Positions 1 through 7,462 of a stretch of 45,286 bases of DNA are shown here, one piece after another (within the stretch, counting starts at the first letter, position 1; each line of letters opens with the position of its first letter). The notes below the pieces were generated by a model. The model had not been told where the DNA came from. It did not search any database and saw only the letters and a program-made list of their open reading frames with translations. The stretch covers positions 1 to 45,286 of the forward strand of contig JADHUC010000050.1 of assembly GCA_016784735.1 (NCBI GenBank). The letters are read 5' to 3'. The position numbers were made by a program, and so were the translations under genes. The DNA comes from Pirellulaceae bacterium. Lineage in GTDB: Bacteria; Planctomycetota; Planctomycetia; Pirellulales; Pirellulaceae.

Positions 1-157
1 GGTGTCAGGTTTCAGGTGTCAGGGAAGAGGGCTCTCGGCGTCTGACACCCATCCCCCCCCCGGCAACCCGTATCACGTACCGCCTATCCAGTTTCGAACT
101 TTCTTGCTCGACACCCGACACCCGACACCTGAAACCTGACACCTGAAACCTGACACC
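1..157. repeat. GTGTCAGG-type inverted repeat, copy 1 (upstream of Dop-like gene)
   Basis: Bases 1-23 are an exact reverse complement of bases 135-157, so the whole stretch can fold into one long hairpin. The arms are made of degenerate GGTGTCAGG / CCTGACACC units, and the right arm carries extra units from about base 108. Near the right arm lies GTTTCGAACT (91-100), which is the same core, inverted, as in the two later copies. The left end may continue outside the window. A Shine-Dalgarno (AGGAG, 164-168) follows directly, so the element sits between the upstream gene and the ribosome binding site. Confidence 0.85.
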
Positions 158-176
158 CTTTTACAGGAGAAAACCA

Positions 177-1799
177 ATGGCCATACCAAAACGTGGCGGC
201 CGCGACTGCGAGTTCTCGACCACGGGCGTCGACGCTGCCGGCCGATCCATCGATCCCTGGAAAGTCACACGGAACATCCTGCGCCAAATCGGGCCGGCGC
301 TGGCAGCGTACGGGGCCAAAGCGTGGTCTCGCCAAACACGATCGCGAGGATACGGCTATGGAAGCTATGCCACGCAGTACTCGTCGGACTGCTTGCGAAG
401 CTGGACGAGTGCCGGCCAATGCTACTACTCGGACATGGCACATTACGAAGCGGCCTCGGCCACTAGCCTGGCGCCGAAGACTTTCGCCGCACAGTGTCTC
501 AGCACGGTGCTGGCGGGCGAGGCCGCTAGAAAGCTGGCCGAGGAGGAAGCGGACGAAGGCGAGACGTACGATCTGACGACCAGCAACGCCGATCTTTTGG
601 ACCCGTCGATCAGCTTCGGCACGCACCTGAACGTCCAGGTCCACAGCTCGCTGTGGGAAGACATCATCCGGGAACATCGGCATCCGGCGATCCTGGGATA
701 CGTGACAAGCGCGTTGGCTGCCGCGATTCCGTTCTTTGGCGCTGGCTATCTGCTGCCGTTGAACGACGGAACCACGATCTACAGCCTCAGCGCTCGTGCC
801 CATCATCTATCAAAGATCAAAACGTTGAGCACGACCCAGGCGTTCTCCCGCGGTTTATTGAACAGCCGGCGTGAATCGCATACCGAGAAACACGAGCGAT
901 TGCACCTGATCGGGTTCGATTTCGACATTCTTAGCTCGGCGCCCATGTTCTCTCTGGTTCAGTGCATCCTGGCTGCGGCCGAGGAAGGCTACTGCGGCAT
1001 GAGCCTGTTCGATCCGGTGCGCGCGCTGCGTACCTGGAGTTGGCGTTTGGATTTGAATACCGGAAAGCTGCCAGCGACCGCGATGCTGGTGGACGGCCGT
1101 CAGTTGACACTGCCGGCGTACGTGCGCGAGCTGGCGACGGTCTTGCTGAACATGTGCGAATCCGGCTTGATCACCGACGAGATCGCCCCCCAGGCCACCG
1201 ACATGCTAGCCCTGGTCATCGACCTTGCCAACTACGCCGATGAGGGTTCGATCGTCCAGTGTGCAAAGAATGTCTCATGGGCCGCCAAGCTCTTGTGGTT
1301 GACGCAACTCTGCTCGCAAAGTAGCGCCACGCTGGGCGATGCCGAGACGCGACTGGCCGACCACGACTTCTGTCACACCAACCCGGAACGCGGAGCATTC
1401 TGGCGTCTGTGGGAGGAAGGGATGGTCGACCCGATGGTCACCATCGAAGACGCAGAAGCGTGTCTGGTCGAGGGCCCGCTCGAAAGCCGCGACTGGGGAC
1501 GCGGCCGGATCATCGACAAGTTCTTCGATCAAGTCGCCGACGTGGACTGGGGCTTCGTGGATCTCCGCTCCGGCGACGGGCTCTGGAGCCCTCGGCTGCG
1601 AGTGGAATTGCCGCAACTGGACAGTCTGAACAAGCAACAGTTCGAAACGATCATCCGCTCTGCAGTCGATCCGGAGCATCTCAGCCAGTTGTTAATCAAC
1701 GGTACCGACGCCGAGACGCGTCAGACGGACCCTGTGGACGATATTACGCGAGAGCTGGCCATTGTGCCGGAGACCGCGTTTCAAGCGGAGGAAGAGTGA
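177..1799 (+). CDS. Dop/PafA-family enzyme, Dop-like (UBact deamidase/depupylase candidate)
   Basis: A 540-residue protein of the Pup deamidase/ligase superfamily (glutamine-synthetase-like fold, cytosolic). By family knowledge Dop deamidates a C-terminal Gln of Pup and removes Pup from substrates using ATP as cofactor. Seen: N-terminal DCEFSTTG (10-17) at the place of the ExEYG metal-binding strand; SDMAHYE (85-91), matching the Dop motif DHAHPE, with D86 as the expected catalytic Asp; GTHLNVQVH (148-156) where relatives have HENYL; and SRGLLNSRRESH (224-235) followed by RLHLIG, matching the family's RGIINTRDEPHA...RRLHVI. The DxAHxE pattern is why I call it Dop-like rather than PafA-like; this is inference. 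The N-terminal glutamate pair is D10/E12 and the HENY motif is degraded, so it is divergent. The start is fixed by AGGAG 9 bases upstream. It is 98 bases upstream of UBact in the same direction, with a repeat between. Confidence 0.82.
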   Translation: MAIPKRGGRDCEFSTTGVDAAGRSIDPWKVTRNILRQIGPALAAYGAKAWSRQTRSRGYGYGSYATQYSSDCLRSWTSAGQCYYSDMAHYEAASATSLAPKTFAAQCLSTVLAGEAARKLAEEEADEGETYDLTTSNADLLDPSISFGTHLNVQVHSSLWEDIIREHRHPAILGYVTSALAAAIPFFGAGYLLPLNDGTTIYSLSARAHHLSKIKTLSTTQAFSRGLLNSRRESHTEKHERLHLIGFDFDILSSAPMFSLVQCILAAAEEGYCGMSLFDPVRALRTWSWRLDLNTGKLPATAMLVDGRQLTLPAYVRELATVLLNMCESGLITDEIAPQATDMLALVIDLANYADEGSIVQCAKNVSWAAKLLWLTQLCSQSSATLGDAETRLADHDFCHTNPERGAFWRLWEEGMVDPMVTIEDAEACLVEGPLESRDWGRGRIIDKFFDQVADVDWGFVDLRSGDGLWSPRLRVELPQLDSLNKQQFETIIRSAVDPEHLSQLLINGTDAETRQTDPVDDITRELAIVPETAFQAEEE

Positions 1800-1803
1800 G
1801 GAG

Positions 1804-1873
1804 GGGTGTCGGGTTTCGGGTGTCGGGGAAGAGAGTTCGAAACTGGAAAGTCGACACCTGACACCCGACACCC
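1804..1873. repeat. GTGTCGGG-type inverted repeat, copy 2
   Basis: The left arm GGTGTCGGGTTTCGGGTGTC (from 1804) and the right arm CGACACCTGACACCCGACAC (1852-1871) are complementary. The loop carries AGTTCGAAAC (1834-1843), shared with copies 1 and 3. It begins 5 bases after the stop of the Dop-like gene and ends just before the UBact ribosome binding site. Confidence 0.85.
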
Positions 1874-1897
1874 GTCCACCTATTTGAAAGGAGCAGA

Positions 1898-2104
1898 ATG
1901 ATGACCTTGCAGAAAACTCAGGAACGTACGGCGAACCAGCAAATCGAGAATCCCGGCGGAGACCCGTTCGAAGGCGGCGCGGGCAATCTCGCCCAGCAAG
2001 CGACCGCCTTCGCGAACGTGGCTCGCCAGGCCCGGCAAGATTGCGAAAGAGGCGCCGATGCCGAACGTGCCCTCGAAGCACGCCGCAATCGTTCGGGACA
2101 ATAG
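1898..2104 (+). CDS. ubact: UBact, prokaryotic ubiquitin-like (Pup-like) modifier
   Basis: A 68-residue, hydrophilic, Gln/Arg/Glu-rich protein ending in RRNRSGQ. It lies between a Dop-like and a PafA-like gene. Pup and UBact are small, mostly disordered proteins with a C-terminal Gly-Glu or Gly-Gln by which they are joined to substrate lysines. The Gln end implies deamidation to Glu before ligation, the known logic for mycobacterial Pup. Seen: a probably disordered N-terminal third with NPGGDPFEGGAGN (18-30), then a probable amphipathic helix (about 31-62) rich in Ala, Arg and Gln, as in the Pup segment that binds the proteasomal ATPase (role inferred). There is only one lysine (K6), so modifier chains could form only there or at the N-terminus. 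GAAAGGAG at 1886-1893 supports ATG 1898; ATG 1901 is an alternative. Very short, but the position and the tail make the call strong. Confidence 0.88.
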   Translation: MMTLQKTQERTANQQIENPGGDPFEGGAGNLAQQATAFANVARQARQDCERGADAERALEARRNRSGQ

Positions 2105-2143
2105 CGAGAAAGCCTGGACGCGGTGTCTGGCCACAACCAAACA

Positions 2144-2256
2144 GGGTGTCAGGTGTCGGGCAAGAGAGTTCGAAACTGAACCGTCGGCACGAGATTCCGA
2201 GGGTTGGGCGTTGGGTGCGGGCAGCCCTCTTCCCCGACACCTGACACCCGACACCC
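2144..2256. repeat. GTGTCAGG/GTGTCGGG-type inverted repeat, copy 3
   Basis: The left arm GGTGTCAGGTGTCGGG (from 2145) is complementary to CCCGACACCTGACACC (2233-2248), with further CCCGACACC after it. The interior has AGAGAGTTCGAAACTG (2163-2178), the core shared with copies 1 and 2. It fills the gap between the UBact stop and the Shine-Dalgarno of the PafA-like gene. An open frame runs through it into the ligase gene, but the true start lies downstream. Confidence 0.85.
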
Positions 2257-2288
2257 CTCTTCCCTTCCCCCAGTCCCGGAGGCAAGCC

Positions 2289-4619
2289 ATGGTGAAGGTC
2301 AACGGCAAATTCGCTTTGAGTATCGAAATCGAATGCCTCACCGCCACCCCAGACAATCCGCGGTATCGTGAGCCGGCCATCTCGCGTTTTATTCAGGCCC
2401 TTCGCGATCTGGCTCCGTCTTTGCCTGCTGGCGCGGGCATCTTCAATGGATATGCCAAGGTGTACCGCGACGTGGGGCATATTGAGATAGCGGTCATCGA
2501 ATGCGACTCGCCGTACTTGCTGACGTCCGTCACCGAACGGATCCAGCTACTGGCGGCGCGTGCCGTCGACCAACTCCGCGCTGACGGCATCAACTTGTTG
2601 CTGGCCAACAACAATCATTCAGGACTGCTGCAAAGCAATTGCCCCGTGTGGGGCGACCACGAGAACTACTTGGTCGAGCAACATCCGTCATCGTTCACCG
2701 ACGACATTCTGCCCTTCCTGGTCACCCGAATCTACGGCGGTGCAGGCGGCGTGCATTTCCCGAGCGGAAAGTTCGTGGCGGCCGTGCGCCCGATTTGCAT
2801 GGCCTTGGCCACCGGCGGCGGGACAACCGAGATGCGAGCGATCCATAGTACAGCTCGCGAAGAACACCACATGGGCCCGTCGCCAGACAGCTATCGCTAC
2901 CACCTGATTCTGGGTGACGGTCACCGCAGTCACTTTAATCTTGCCGTTCAATTTGGCGCCACTGCATTGGCCATCAAGGCAATCCTGTTCGACAGCCAAC
3001 TGCGCCGCGAAATCGGCGTATTCCGGCGCGAGTTCGGGGACGATTGGGTGGGGGCGCTGCAGCGTTTGAACGTACTGGCGAAGCCGGGCGAGGAACTTCG
3101 GATCGATCCTCTGATCACCAAGACCCAACGCCTGTATCTTGAAGGCGCACGCCGGTACGCGGCTTCATTGGATGATCCACCCGACTGGATCAGCCGGTCG
3201 CTCGACGACTGGGAAGCCACGCTCGCTGCCTACCAACGGCTGGACCGACCGTGGCTATCGGCACGCCTGGACACGTTTGCCAAGTACGAGTTCTATTCGG
3301 CCGTGCTCAGCGAAGCCGGTTGTACGTGGCAGAACCTGCCGCAGCGCAAGAGCATGTTTGACGAGTTGGCATTGCTGGACCACAGCTATCATGAGTTCTG
3401 CAGTCAGCAGTCGGTCTTCAACCGGCTGGAAGAGGCCGGCGTATTACATCATCGCGTGTGCGAACCTATTGCTCCGGGCGAGGAACCCGATCCTCACGTT
3501 CCCGAGACGACCACGCGAGCGCGAGCACGCGCCCGCTTTATTCGCGACAATCAGAACCGTGACGAATTGGTAGTCGATTGGTCGTGGATTCACGACAAAC
3601 GCCAGAATCGCCGCTGCCATCTCTACGATCCCTTTGCCAGCAAAATGGGGCCGTGGGAAAGGGCGACCATGCGCGAATCGATTCGCCCTGAAATGAGCCA
3701 CATCGCCGTCCATTTGGACAGCGTTCTGGAAAGGTACGATCGCGGACTCTACGAAGAGGCTAGTCGGCGTTTGGAGGAAATCACGCATTTCTGCCACGCC
3801 ATGGGGGTCGATCTGCCGAATCGAGCTCACCGGTACCGGGCGTGGCTTCAGGCCCGAACCGGCCACGCTGACGCAATAAGCATGCTGGACCGCATCTATC
3901 GCGGCAGGTCGGTGACTTGGGGAACGGTGACCGACTACTCGAACGTGCACCGATTCCAGGGCGGACTTTGCCCCGATCTGCAGTCGATGGAGCCTTGGAT
4001 AGAACAGGGCAAACGTCTATTGGACGCGATTGGCGAAGGCGCACCCGAGCCGGAAGACGCCTTGGTCTTCCGCGAGCATGTGGCAGCGGTCCTTCTCAGA
4101 AACGGACGTGCCGAAGAAGCCATGGATATGCTCGAACAGTGCCGGACCGCGGGGCGTTTTCGGCAATGCACACCACGCGTCAGGGCGCGATTGACCGCCG
4201 CTCTGGGCGAAGCGCATCGTTTGCTCGGCAACCGCCGCGAAGCCCAACGACTTCTGCGAACTGCCATGCGGGTGCAGAGGCAGTACAACTACCTGGGCCA
4301 TCTCGCTTACTTCACCATGCCGGCGATGGCCAAGTGCGCCCGTGTACGCCGCGCCGCGCTACAATGGCTCGCCAAGGCATCGGAAATCCAGACCCAGCAT
4401 CGCGACCGCCTCGGCCACACCACAACGCTGCTGCTGGAAGCCCGTCTATGCCGAGACGACTCCCGATCCGCCGAGTTGAAACAGCAGATCACAGCGTATC
4501 GAGAACAACTGCCCGCTCTGTCGCAATGCTCACGCCTAGCCACGATCCTCGACGAGTGGAATGCCTGGACCGCCGGTGAACTGCTGGACGGCCAAAGCGA
4601 TGAGTTTTTGGGGCTCTAA
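2289..4619 (+). CDS. PafA-like UBact ligase with C-terminal helical-repeat extension
   Basis: A 776-residue protein. Residues 1 to about 450 belong to the Pup ligase PafA/Dop family: IEIE (12-15) at the ExE metal site; YRDVGHIEIAVIEC (59-72), matching PafA LYLDVGSHPEYATPEC, with D61 as expected catalytic Asp; DHENYLVEQH (123-132); ILPFLVTR (140-147); and RYHLILGDGHRSHF (203-216), which aligns with the family's RLHVIVGD region. PafA phosphorylates the modifier's C-terminal Glu with ATP and joins it to substrate lysines (family knowledge). From about residue 480 to the end the sequence looks like TPR-type helical hairpins (for example AVLLRNGRAEEAMDMLEQC and GEAHRLLGNRREAQRLLRTA). Classical PafA is about 450-480 residues, so this is an added region, perhaps for substrate or partner binding (inference). 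Start chosen at ATG 2289, preceded by GGAGG at 2278-2282; the frame is open upstream only through a repeat. Downstream is an unrelated oxidoreductase; no proteasome gene follows. Confidence 0.85.
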   Translation: MVKVNGKFALSIEIECLTATPDNPRYREPAISRFIQALRDLAPSLPAGAGIFNGYAKVYRDVGHIEIAVIECDSPYLLTSVTERIQLLAARAVDQLRADGINLLLANNNHSGLLQSNCPVWGDHENYLVEQHPSSFTDDILPFLVTRIYGGAGGVHFPSGKFVAAVRPICMALATGGGTTEMRAIHSTAREEHHMGPSPDSYRYHLILGDGHRSHFNLAVQFGATALAIKAILFDSQLRREIGVFRREFGDDWVGALQRLNVLAKPGEELRIDPLITKTQRLYLEGARRYAASLDDPPDWISRSLDDWEATLAAYQRLDRPWLSARLDTFAKYEFYSAVLSEAGCTWQNLPQRKSMFDELALLDHSYHEFCSQQSVFNRLEEAGVLHHRVCEPIAPGEEPDPHVPETTTRARARARFIRDNQNRDELVVDWSWIHDKRQNRRCHLYDPFASKMGPWERATMRESIRPEMSHIAVHLDSVLERYDRGLYEEASRRLEEITHFCHAMGVDLPNRAHRYRAWLQARTGHADAISMLDRIYRGRSVTWGTVTDYSNVHRFQGGLCPDLQSMEPWIEQGKRLLDAIGEGAPEPEDALVFREHVAAVLLRNGRAEEAMDMLEQCRTAGRFRQCTPRVRARLTAALGEAHRLLGNRREAQRLLRTAMRVQRQYNYLGHLAYFTMPAMAKCARVRRAALQWLAKASEIQTQHRDRLGHTTTLLLEARLCRDDSRSAELKQQITAYREQLPALSQCSRLATILDEWNAWTAGELLDGQSDEFLGL

Positions 4620-4638
4620 GGACCGGCGCTGGAATAGG

Positions 4639-4684
4639 TGGGGCACGATTCCATCGTGCCTGGCACGTTGGAAACGTGCCCCAC
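4639..4684. repeat. Twin hairpin repeat (GGCACGAT / GGCACGTT)
   Basis: Two hairpins side by side: GGCACGATTCCATCGTGCC (4642-4660) and GGCACGTTGGAAACGTGCC (4662-4680), flanked by GTGG/CCAC so that the ends also pair. There is no T-run after it, so it is better seen as an intergenic repeat that may also end transcription of the UBact cassette. The rest of the 4620-4844 gap shows no gene. Confidence 0.7.
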
Positions 4685-4844
4685 GGTCAATGTGCAACGG
4701 CAGTTGTTTCGCCGATCCTGGCCCGCAAGCCAACCGCTCGGACTTGTCGCCGCGTGTCATTCTGACCACAATGCTATCCGTCTTACAGGACTACGGGTCC
4801 GCCGCAGGCGAGAAGAACGGCACAAGTGAGTAAGGAGAGACGGA

Positions 4845-6200
4845 ATGGATGATTCCCTTAGTAGACGCGATTGGCTACGGGTACTTGGGATATCGGGGGT
4901 GGCTGCTGGTTTGAGTTCGTTGCGTGCCGGTGATGCGGCGGCACAGGACAGCGGCTTTCAGAGTTCCGTGGTCGATAGCCACGAAGTACAGGCCAACCGG
5001 GCCAGTCCGTCGTTCGTCGACGGCAAAATCATTCAACCCAGCCGAGAACTCCCATTGCTGCACAAGACCGACGTGCTGGTCGTCGGCGGCGGCCCGGCCG
5101 GAATATGCGCTGCGGTGGCTGCGCGGCGTGCGGGGGCTGATGTGACCGTGGTCGAACGTTATGGCCATTTCGGCGGCTTGTGGACCGGCGGCTTGGTGTT
5201 GCTGGTCCTCGGCCACATCGTCAAAGGAAACAAACAGGTTTGCCAGGGACTTGGGGAAGAAATGATGCGCCGCCTGGACAAGATGGACGGCGCGATCGTC
5301 GATCGCCGCCCGGGCGTGAACCCGACAGTCGATGCGGAGGCCGTCAAGTACTTGATGGTCGAGATGGTCGAAGAGGCCAAGGTCAAGGTATTCCTGCACT
5401 GCTGGGGCGTCGATGCCATTGTGAACGACAACACGGTCCACGGAGCGGTATTTGAAAGCAAGTCAGGACGTCAGGCCATCTTAGCCAAGACCGTGATCGA
5501 CGCGACCGGCGACGGAGACGTATTTGCTGCCGCTGGCGCCGAGTACGAACGTCGGTTGCACAACGTGGGACTCGTCTCTCGCGTCGGCAACATGGACCGG
5601 ATCGATCAGGCGAAAGCTCGCGGCGTGCCCAAGCCAAGATACCTGGGCCGCCACACGCCGATTCCCGGGGTCAACTGGGCCAACTTGCGCGGCCCGGAGG
5701 TCGACGGCTTGGACATCGAGACGCTGACCAAAATGGAAATGGATCATCGCAAGTTCATCTGGCGGAACATGCAGAAAGTCCGCCAGACGCCGGGATACGA
5801 GAAGGTCTACCTCATGGAAACCGCCCCACAGTTGGGCGTCCGCATCACTCGTGTCTTGAACGGGTTGGGGCGAGTAATGTTCAAGGACATATTGGCCGAA
5901 ACGAAGTACCCCGACGTCATTGGGGTGGGCGGTGCATCCAACGCCCAGCACGGCGAATGGCAAATCCCGTACGGCGCGTTGGTGCCGAAGAAGATCGACA
6001 ACGTGCTTGCCGCGGGCAGGTGTATTGACGCCGAAATGCGCATGGCGGACTTGGTGCGGCTGATCCCCAACTGTTTCGTTACAGGTCACGCCGCCGGTGT
6101 CGCAGCGGCCGTGGCGGCGCAAGACGGTTGCCGACCGCGAGATGTGGAAGTGCCGAAAGTCCAGAAGATTCTCAAGCAGCAGGAGGCCTACTTGGGTTGA
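4845..6200 (+). CDS. FAD-dependent oxidoreductase, Tat-exported
   Basis: A 451-residue protein of the FAD_oxidored family (flavin-binding Rossmann fold; substrates of planctomycete members are mostly unknown). Seen: a twin-arginine leader with SRRDWLRVLG (6-15), hydrophobic stretch and AAAQ at the likely cleavage site near residue 34; the dinucleotide motif GGGPAG at 81-86 followed by an acidic strand end VVERYG; and a C-terminal segment with NVLAAGRCIDAEMRM, typical of the family's second FAD contact. Start ATG 4845 has AAGGAGA 7 bases upstream. A second member lies at 28610-30037 and a decayed one at 18417-19447. It stands alone here: the gene before belongs to the UBact cassette and the one after is on the other strand. 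Confidence 0.88.
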   Translation: MDDSLSRRDWLRVLGISGVAAGLSSLRAGDAAAQDSGFQSSVVDSHEVQANRASPSFVDGKIIQPSRELPLLHKTDVLVVGGGPAGICAAVAARRAGADVTVVERYGHFGGLWTGGLVLLVLGHIVKGNKQVCQGLGEEMMRRLDKMDGAIVDRRPGVNPTVDAEAVKYLMVEMVEEAKVKVFLHCWGVDAIVNDNTVHGAVFESKSGRQAILAKTVIDATGDGDVFAAAGAEYERRLHNVGLVSRVGNMDRIDQAKARGVPKPRYLGRHTPIPGVNWANLRGPEVDGLDIETLTKMEMDHRKFIWRNMQKVRQTPGYEKVYLMETAPQLGVRITRVLNGLGRVMFKDILAETKYPDVIGVGGASNAQHGEWQIPYGALVPKKIDNVLAAGRCIDAEMRMADLVRLIPNCFVTGHAAGVAAAVAAQDGCRPRDVEVPKVQKILKQQEAYLG

Positions 6201-6271
6201 GGACGATCCTAAAGTTCATCTAACAGGGATTTGTAAAGGTGGTGAAGCTGGAAAGCCGGCGTGTGTGTGCC

Positions 6272-6440
6272 ACTGCTTTCGATTGGGGGAAGCCGACCAT
6301 TTGGCGACGATCACCACAATCGAAAGCAGTACCGTCGGGCATGGGCAACGCGCGCGTACGCATGGCTACGACGGCGGCGGCACTGCTTTGAACTGTGGTG
6401 CGTCCATGGGCATGCAGAGCCGAATCAGTTCAAAGCAGTG
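6272..6440. repeat. Pair of hairpins with a shared ACTGCTTT core
   Basis: The first hairpin pairs ACTGCTTTCGATTG (6272-6285) with CAATCGAAAGCAGT (6317-6330). The second pairs CACTGCTTTGAACTG (6381-6395) with CAGTTCAAAGCAGTG (6426-6440). The outer arms also match each other (GTGCCACTGCTTT at 6268-6280 against AAAGCAGTGGCAC at 6432-6444), so the whole block can fold as one structure. It fills the gap between two convergent genes (6201-6497). No gene is seen in this gap. Confidence 0.8.
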
Positions 6441-6497
6441 GCACACTGTGGACAGCCGGCAGTACGAGCAAGGGTGCCCGGCGAAGCCGGGTTAAGT

Positions 6498-7382
6498 TCA
6501 CTCTGGCCGCGTGCCATCCCGCGCTTCGCCGGTCATGGGCACGAAAGCGACGGGGGCCACGGTCCACTGGCGCGTTTTGCCGTCCTTCTGTTTCTCGACC
6601 ACGATCAGATTCTGCCTAAACGTCGGACCGACCGGTAGTACCAGCCGGCCGCCGGGGGCAAGTTGCTCGATCAGTGGCTTCGGTATGTGATCGGGAGCCG
6701 CGGCCAAGATGATCAAGTCGAACGGTGCGTGTTCGGGCCAGCCGCGGTAGCCGTCGCCGATGCGAACCTCGACGTTCTTGTAGCCCAGATCGGCCAGACG
6801 TTTCTTTGCGTCTTTGCCGAGCGATTCGACGATCTCGATGCTGTAGACCTTCTTGCACAATTCGGCGAGCACGGCCGCTTGATATCCCGATCCCGTGCCA
6901 ACGTCCAATGCAACCGAATCCGCTTTCGGCCGGGCCAGCTCCGTCATCAAGGCCACGATGTACGGTTGCGAGATCGTCTGGCTTTCGCCAATTGGCAACG
7001 GATGATCCGCGTACGCAACGTCTTCCAGCATCTTCGGAACAAAACGGTGCCTTGGCACCTTGCCCATCACATCGAGAATCCGCTTGTCCTTGACAGGCGT
7101 CCGCAGGTCGACAATGCCCGGACCGCCGAGATGTTTCTCAACCATCAGCCGCCGCTGACTTCGAAATCGGTCGCGATCGTCTTTCTTGGGGGCAACAACC
7201 TGCTGCTGCGTCGCACCTGTCTCGGGCGTCTCACTGTTTTCTTGCTGAGCGGCAACGACAAACCAAGCCGCCAGCCCAACCACAGCCAGCGTGCCGAGGA
7301 CGATGGCCGCCGAGAGAAAACGTCTACCGGACCGTGCCCTCATCTGCCGCCGGTCCTGTCGGTCTGTTAGCTCACTGTGCAT
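6498..7382 (-). CDS. pcm: Protein-L-isoaspartate O-methyltransferase, membrane-anchored
   Basis: A 294-residue SAM-dependent methyltransferase that repairs L-isoaspartyl residues in aged proteins. Seen: one N-terminal membrane segment (about 22-45) then a polar linker; catalytic domain from about residue 75 with RHRFVPKMLEDVAYAD (111-126), the family signature GESQTISQPYIVA (132-144), SAM motif I LDVGTGSGYQAA (159-170), and post-motif LIILAAAPDHIP. Soluble Pcm is about 210 residues; the extra 75 residues here are the anchor and linker, so it probably acts outside the cytoplasmic membrane face (topology inferred, positive residues precede the membrane segment). Start ATG 7382 is chosen because GGGAGG lies about 7-8 bases upstream; an in-frame ATG at 7415 lacks this. 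Convergent with the preceding oxidoreductase and codirectional with the large gene upstream. Confidence 0.9.
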   Translation of the reverse strand: MHSELTDRQDRRQMRARSGRRFLSAAIVLGTLAVVGLAAWFVVAAQQENSETPETGATQQQVVAPKKDDRDRFRSQRRLMVEKHLGGPGIVDLRTPVKDKRILDVMGKVPRHRFVPKMLEDVAYADHPLPIGESQTISQPYIVALMTELARPKADSVALDVGTGSGYQAAVLAELCKKVYSIEIVESLGKDAKKRLADLGYKNVEVRIGDGYRGWPEHAPFDLIILAAAPDHIPKPLIEQLAPGGRLVLPVGPTFRQNLIVVEKQKDGKTRQWTVAPVAFVPMTGEARDGTRPE

Positions 7383-7462
7383 GACCGTCCCTCCCTCGAA
7401 CGAAGCGGGCAGCATCGACCACCAAACCGATTCTACTGCAAAGACAATGCCGGAGTCAAAAA

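Noticed and set aside
1639-1650. TTCGAAAC-type strings resembling a tRNA T-loop near the UBact repeats
   Set aside because: They belong to coding sequence or to the inverted-repeat core and have no acceptor or anticodon stems around them.
2058-2288. An in-frame extension of the PafA-like gene, overlapping UBact
   Set aside because: It would run through the third inverted repeat and lacks a ribosome binding site, whereas ATG 2289 has GGAGG and matches the family's N-terminus.
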